A stretch of 8,928 nucleotides of DNA from CAYVMN01 sp043808585 (GTDB taxonomy: Bacteria; Desulfobacterota; DSM-4660; Desulfatiglandales; Desulfatiglandaceae). The notes below the pieces were generated by a model. That model had not been told where the DNA came from. It saw only the letters and a list, made by a program, of their open reading frames with translations, and searched no databases. Numbering within the stretch: the stretch's first letter is position 1; the number at the start of each line of letters is the position of its first letter. The translations under genes and the position numbers were made by a program. The stretch lies in contig JAZDES010000068.1 in the NCBI GenBank assembly GCA_043808585.1, positions 1 to 8,928 of the forward strand. The letters run 5' to 3'. This document shows positions 6,363 through 8,928 of the stretch, one piece after another.

Positions 6363-6950
6363 ATGCCCTTGCCATTTGATTCTATCAGTCACGGGACCGT
6401 TGCATTTGGTTTTTTCAACATAGACTCAGACATGCTGCTGCTTGAAAACTACTTCTTATTTGCAACAGAATTCTGTGAATACATCTCCGCGATCGGGGAA
6501 ATTACTGGGGAAAAGTCCATCCAGATGACATGGCAGGTCTACCACATCCCCGATCCCCGGAACGTCGGAGACCTGATGGGCGCCATACATGGTGTCCGCC
6601 ACACGGGATTTATAGGTGAAGTTTACCGCTGGTTTCCTTTCCCCGGAAGTCCCGAGGACTTCAAACAGAAATCCGATGGCTTCAAGAATCAGGCCATCGT
6701 TGAGGCCATTATAAAGCATTACGCAATCCTCATAGAGATCCTTTTTTTCGTCGATCGAGATGCCGGTGAGATAGCAATTGGGCACTACAGGTTTACCCGT
6801 GATGTATTTCAAGAATTGATCAGGTATGTGTGGCAGGGTGGGTATCCCCGCTGGAAGGACGAGATAAGACCCGATTATGTGGTAGGGATGAAAGACAAGA
6901 TAGGGCAGGCTGGAGGGAATCCTTTGTTCAAGGGTCTCGTCTTGGGATGA
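6363..6950 (+). CDS. Conserved-looking hypothetical protein, 195 residues
   Basis: The ATG at 6363 follows GGAG with a 7-nt spacer. I do not recognise a named family. The protein is soluble, with no signal peptide or membrane segment. It is rich in aromatic residues, with clear alternation suggesting a mixed alpha/beta fold. Notable stretches are SHGTVAFGFFNIDSDMLLLE (9-28), an Ile-rich helix VEAIIKHYAILIEILFFVD (113-131), GEIAIGHYRFTRD (135-147) and a basic/aromatic tail. It has one cysteine (Cys38) and no obvious catalytic motif. It is divergent from the ATPase/VWA pair and its stop is 3 bp from that of the convergent htpX. The codon pattern resembles its neighbours, so I take it to be a real gene. 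Its function is unknown; shared control with the divergent operon is possible through the spacer. Confidence 0.78.
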   Translation: MPLPFDSISHGTVAFGFFNIDSDMLLLENYFLFATEFCEYISAIGEITGEKSIQMTWQVYHIPDPRNVGDLMGAIHGVRHTGFIGEVYRWFPFPGSPEDFKQKSDGFKNQAIVEAIIKHYAILIEILFFVDRDAGEIAIGHYRFTRDVFQELIRYVWQGGYPRWKDEIRPDYVVGMKDKIGQAGGNPLFKGLVLG

Positions 6951-6953
6951 TCA

Positions 6954-7886
6954 TCACTTTGACAAATGCTTCCAGAACTCCTCTGCCTCCCTTTTTCCCC
7001 TGTCTTCGTCCTGGTTATCAATTGGAAGCTCCGTCCTTGTGCCTGTACCCCTGAGCCTCGCGATCCTCTCCTGAAGGGGTGGATGGGTGGAAAAAAGGCT
7101 GGCTATCCCTCCGGCAGAGAGCGGATTCACTATGAACATGTGCGCTGTGGAGGGACTGGCCTTCAAGGGAAGCTGGCGGGAGTATGTCCCAAGCTTTTCC
7201 AGGGCATTTGCCAGGCCTTCCGGATTTCCGGCCAACCGGGCACCCGTTGCATCCGCATGATATTCCCGTGACCTTGAGATTGCCATCTGAATAAGCATGG
7301 CGGCTATGGGCGCCAGAATAGACATGACGATCAGGCCTATCGCTCCACCCCCCCCGCCTCCTTCATCGTCCCTGGCCCCTCCGCCGAAGAAGGCTGTCCA
7401 GCGGGCCATTGTGGCAAGGATCATAATGGCTCCCGCCATTGTGGCTGCCACCGATCCGATGAGGATATCCCTGTTCTTGATATGGGACATTTCGTGGGCA
7501 AGTACCCCGGTTGCCTCTTCATCGTTCATGGTCTTGAGCAGGCCTTCGGTAACGGCAACAACCGCATGCTCGGGGTTTCTGCCCGTTGCAAAGGCATTGG
7601 GGGATTCCTCGGGGATTATAAAGACGCGGGGCATGGGGATGCCAGCGTTTTGGGCGAGTTGCCCGACAGCGTTATACAGTCCTGGAAAGTCTTGAGGTCC
7701 CACCTCTCTGGCGCGATACATCTTGAGGACGATCTTGTCGGAAAACCAGTAACTGAAAAAGTTCATGCCCATGGCCAGGACAAAGGCCATCATCATGCCC
7801 TGCCGACCCCCGAAAAGGCTCCCTATCCACACGATGAGAACCGTCAAGGCCCCCAACAAAAGGGTTGTCTTAAACCAATTACCCAT
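6954..7886 (-). CDS. htpX: HtpX, membrane zinc metalloprotease (M48)
   Basis: 310 residues from ATG 7886; GGGAGG lies 8 nt upstream, which favours it over the in-frame TTG at 7892. MGNWFKTTLL is the usual start of this protein. Membrane segments are at about 7-25 and 30-48, then 142-160 and 183-203 after the active site. The zincin motif HEMSH (131-135) provides two zinc-ligand histidines and catalytic Glu132; Glu208 in SREYHADATGARLAG is the third ligand. The STHPPLQERIARL motif near 266-278 is also characteristic. A glycine-rich loop (168-182) separates the active site from the third membrane span; it is encoded partly by a run of eight C on the plus strand. HtpX sits in the inner membrane with its active site facing the cytoplasm and degrades damaged membrane proteins, working alongside FtsH. 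The gene ends in tandem TGA stops. Confidence 0.96.
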   Translation of the reverse strand: MGNWFKTTLLLGALTVLIVWIGSLFGGRQGMMMAFVLAMGMNFFSYWFSDKIVLKMYRAREVGPQDFPGLYNAVGQLAQNAGIPMPRVFIIPEESPNAFATGRNPEHAVVAVTEGLLKTMNDEEATGVLAHEMSHIKNRDILIGSVAATMAGAIMILATMARWTAFFGGGARDDEGGGGGGAIGLIVMSILAPIAAMLIQMAISRSREYHADATGARLAGNPEGLANALEKLGTYSRQLPLKASPSTAHMFIVNPLSAGGIASLFSTHPPLQERIARLRGTGTRTELPIDNQDEDRGKREAEEFWKHLSK

Positions 7887-7922
7887 CTCCAAAACCTCCC
7901 TATAAACCCGGATCTAAGCTCT

Positions 7923-7950
7923 AAAATAACGATCAAAAGCCTTTAGTCAA
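7923..7950 (-). promoter_or_regulatory. Possible htpX promoter
   Basis: On the minus strand TTGACT (7950-7945) is followed after 16 bp by TATTTT (7928-7923), giving a start near 7916 and a leader of about 30 nt to the htpX ATG. The matches to consensus are five of six and four of six. It overlaps the presumed terminator of the upstream gene. No heat-shock sigma-factor pattern was evident by eye. Confidence 0.3.
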
Positions 7951-7958
7951 GAGAAGGC
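7935..7958 (-). terminator. Weak rho-independent terminator after the ATC-hydrolase-like gene
   Basis: Read on the minus strand, GCCTT (7958-7954) pairs with AAGGC (7943-7939) across a 10-nt loop and is followed at once by TTTT. An outer pair, ATAACGA (7967-7961) and TCGTTAT (7932-7926), could extend it. The short stem makes termination partial at best, so some read-through into htpX is likely. Confidence 0.4.
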
Positions 7959-7966
7959 GCTCGTTA

Positions 7967-8683
7967 TCATTGGGGGCTGGTTTTCTTGTCCTTTTCTTCT
8001 TCCAGTTTCCTGAAGGCCTTCTGCCCGAGTTCGTCCGAATAGGTGTGCCAGGGGTTCCTTTTGCCATCGTCTTTCCTCTTCTCGACCACAAAGTGACAGC
8101 ACTCGTCCCCGTGCGGGATCAGTCTCTCCACCCAGGCCGTCAGCCCGACCTTTCCGCTGTCGTCCAGGGCCTGGAACATTCCCTCAACAAAGTACCTCTG
8201 GACACGGCAATCAAAGGCCGAATAGCGGTCCTGGTGAGGACACCAGAGGATGTCAAACTCACAGCGGTCTTTGGACACGGTCCATGGCTTTTCCAGTGAG
8301 GCATAAAGGACCGTATTTATCCCGGTTACCACATAGGATGCCAGCTCCATCTCATCCACGTCCTCAGGAAAACTGGACTCTTTAAGTAAGCTCTCCATGG
8401 CCTCATATCCTGCCTTGTTAACGGCCTTCCGGACCAACTCCTGGCCCTCTTTTCCGAAGGTCTCTTCTGCGGCCTTCAGGATATTGAGAACGGCCGTGGC
8501 CTGCATGGTTCCCCAAGCAAACAGGACAGCCGGATCAAAGTCGTCACGCCCCTCTATCGATTTACGGAGTTGTTCCACCGCCTCTGGGTAGGGCATCCCC
8601 AGGCGAACACCGGCGTATCCTGCCTCCTTCCGTTTCCCCTTTGACCAAATCCCCTCTTTTGTCGGATACACAGGTCTTGGCAT
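7967..8683 (-). CDS. L-2-amino-thiazoline-4-carboxylic acid hydrolase-like protein
   Basis: 238 residues from ATG 8683, chosen for AGGAGA at 7-nt spacing; a longer 253-residue reading from 8728 has no ribosome site. The N-terminal half is helical. The C-terminal half has five cysteines: CEFDILWCPHQDRYSAFDC (141-159) and HGDECCHFVVEKR (191-203). The spacing of C-x6-C, C-x10-C and the GD-x-CC-x-F motif resemble the C-terminal part of the ATC-hydrolase-like family (Pfam ATC_hydrolase, named from memory), whose founding member opens a thiazoline ring on the route to L-cysteine. Many relatives in anaerobes have no known function, so the enzymatic label is weak. The charged tail (EEEKDKK) is probably disordered. 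No signal peptide is seen. It ends with tandem TGA-TAA stops, 80 bp before htpX on the same strand. Confidence 0.72.
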   Translation of the reverse strand: MPRPVYPTKEGIWSKGKRKEAGYAGVRLGMPYPEAVEQLRKSIEGRDDFDPAVLFAWGTMQATAVLNILKAAEETFGKEGQELVRKAVNKAGYEAMESLLKESSFPEDVDEMELASYVVTGINTVLYASLEKPWTVSKDRCEFDILWCPHQDRYSAFDCRVQRYFVEGMFQALDDSGKVGLTAWVERLIPHGDECCHFVVEKRKDDGKRNPWHTYSDELGQKAFRKLEEEKDKKTSPQ

Positions 8684-8757
8684 ATTAGGTTCTCCTTTAT
8701 CTTTCCACTTAGAGTTTTTTAGTTTCAAGTCTCACTCTTCTTAACCATAACTTCTCT

Positions 8758-8781
8758 CGCAAAGACGCTAAGCCGCAAAGT
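8758..8781. repeat. Short tandem repeat of 8-bp period, three units
   Basis: Three consecutive octamers begin with CGC at 8758, 8766 and 8774. The first is CGCAAAGA; the second and third differ at two positions and one position respectively. This CGCAAAG-type string resembles intergenic repeats I associate with many environmental bacterial genomes (from memory, not checked here). It lies between the ATC-hydrolase-like gene and the partial gene at the right edge. Confidence 0.6.
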
Positions 8782-8827
8782 GAAACACAAAAATTGTGAC
8801 AGTACCAAGCTTCATGCGATCGATCGG

Positions 8828-8928
8828 TTACGAGTTGTCGCCAGCGATAGACACATCTAACACCAGGCACCCATCCTTGAGAACCCGATCTCTGACCTCC
8901 AGTTGAATAGGGGATGAAAATATCGGCC
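8828..8928 (-). CDS. C-terminal end of an unidentified gene (5' part outside the window)
   Basis: The minus-strand frame ending in TAA at 8830-8828 is open to the right edge: 32 sense codons. The peptide alternates charged and aliphatic residues (for example QLEVRDRVLKDGCLVLDVSI), as expected of a beta-strand-rich C-terminus. The other two minus-strand frames look unlike protein. I cannot assign a family from so short a piece. A small CACAA/TTGTG hairpin at 8786-8798 lies downstream of its stop and could act as a weak terminator. Confidence 0.45.
   Translation of the reverse strand, partial: PIFSSPIQLEVRDRVLKDGCLVLDVSIAGDNS

Noticed and set aside
6456..6812. Minus-strand open frame of 118 codons
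   Set aside because: It is antisense to the 195-residue gene. That gene has the better start, ribosome site and protein-like composition.
6946..6955. Palindrome GATGATCATC at the convergent stop codons
   Set aside because: It is explained by two opposed TGA-containing stops facing each other; there is no further stem to make a terminator.
7482..7946. Plus-strand open frame of 154 codons
   Set aside because: It is antisense to htpX, whose HEMSH and other motifs are unmistakable.
8817..8826. Perfect 10-bp palindrome CGATCGATCG
   Set aside because: It is short, made of two overlapping GATC-type units and without context. It is probably chance or a methylation-site cluster.

Overview
The window looks like chromosomal DNA of a Gram-negative, probably anaerobic bacterium. 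Desulfobacterota (the former sulfate-reducing or syntrophic Deltaproteobacteria) is my best guess. That rests on the gene set (an ADP-forming acyl-CoA synthetase subunit, a MoxR/CoxE-like pair, HtpX, an ATC-hydrolase-like protein), moderate base composition, and a gene that reads through an in-frame TGA exactly where a redox-active cysteine belongs. The taxonomic call is inference; there is no marker gene here.

Layout from left to right. (1) A major facilitator transporter on the minus strand runs off the left edge (3' end missing). (2) Divergent from it is a glutathione S-transferase family protein. (3) After a 230-bp gap holding a good sigma70-type promoter and several hairpins comes a DsbA/FrnE-family thiol oxidoreductase whose active site reads Sec-Pro-Trp-Cys if TGA at 1909-1911 is decoded as selenocysteine. 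A hairpin of bacterial SECIS type starts 13 nt after the TGA. (4) Directly coupled to it is an acyl-CoA synthetase (ADP-forming) alpha-type subunit without an ATP-grasp part. (5) Ending flush against this gene, on the minus strand, is a CoxE-like VWA protein, preceded in its operon by a MoxR-type AAA+ ATPase. (6) Divergent from the ATPase, across a spacer with a 30-bp inverted repeat, is an unrecognised 195-residue protein. (7) Convergent with that, on the minus strand, are the membrane protease HtpX and, upstream of it, an ATC-hydrolase-like cysteine-rich protein. (8) The right end has an 8-bp-period repeat and the last 32 codons of another minus-strand gene.

Working together: the selenoprotein and the acyl-CoA synthetase subunit form one transcription unit, with the GST nearby, which suggests thiol/redox chemistry or detoxification linked to CoA-thioester metabolism. 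The ATPase and VWA protein are a known chaperone-like pair that remodels or inserts metal into a partner enzyme not present in this window. HtpX does membrane-protein quality control. The main discovery is the selenocysteine-containing DsbA/FrnE protein, which an ordinary gene caller would start 27 codons too late, losing its entire active site.
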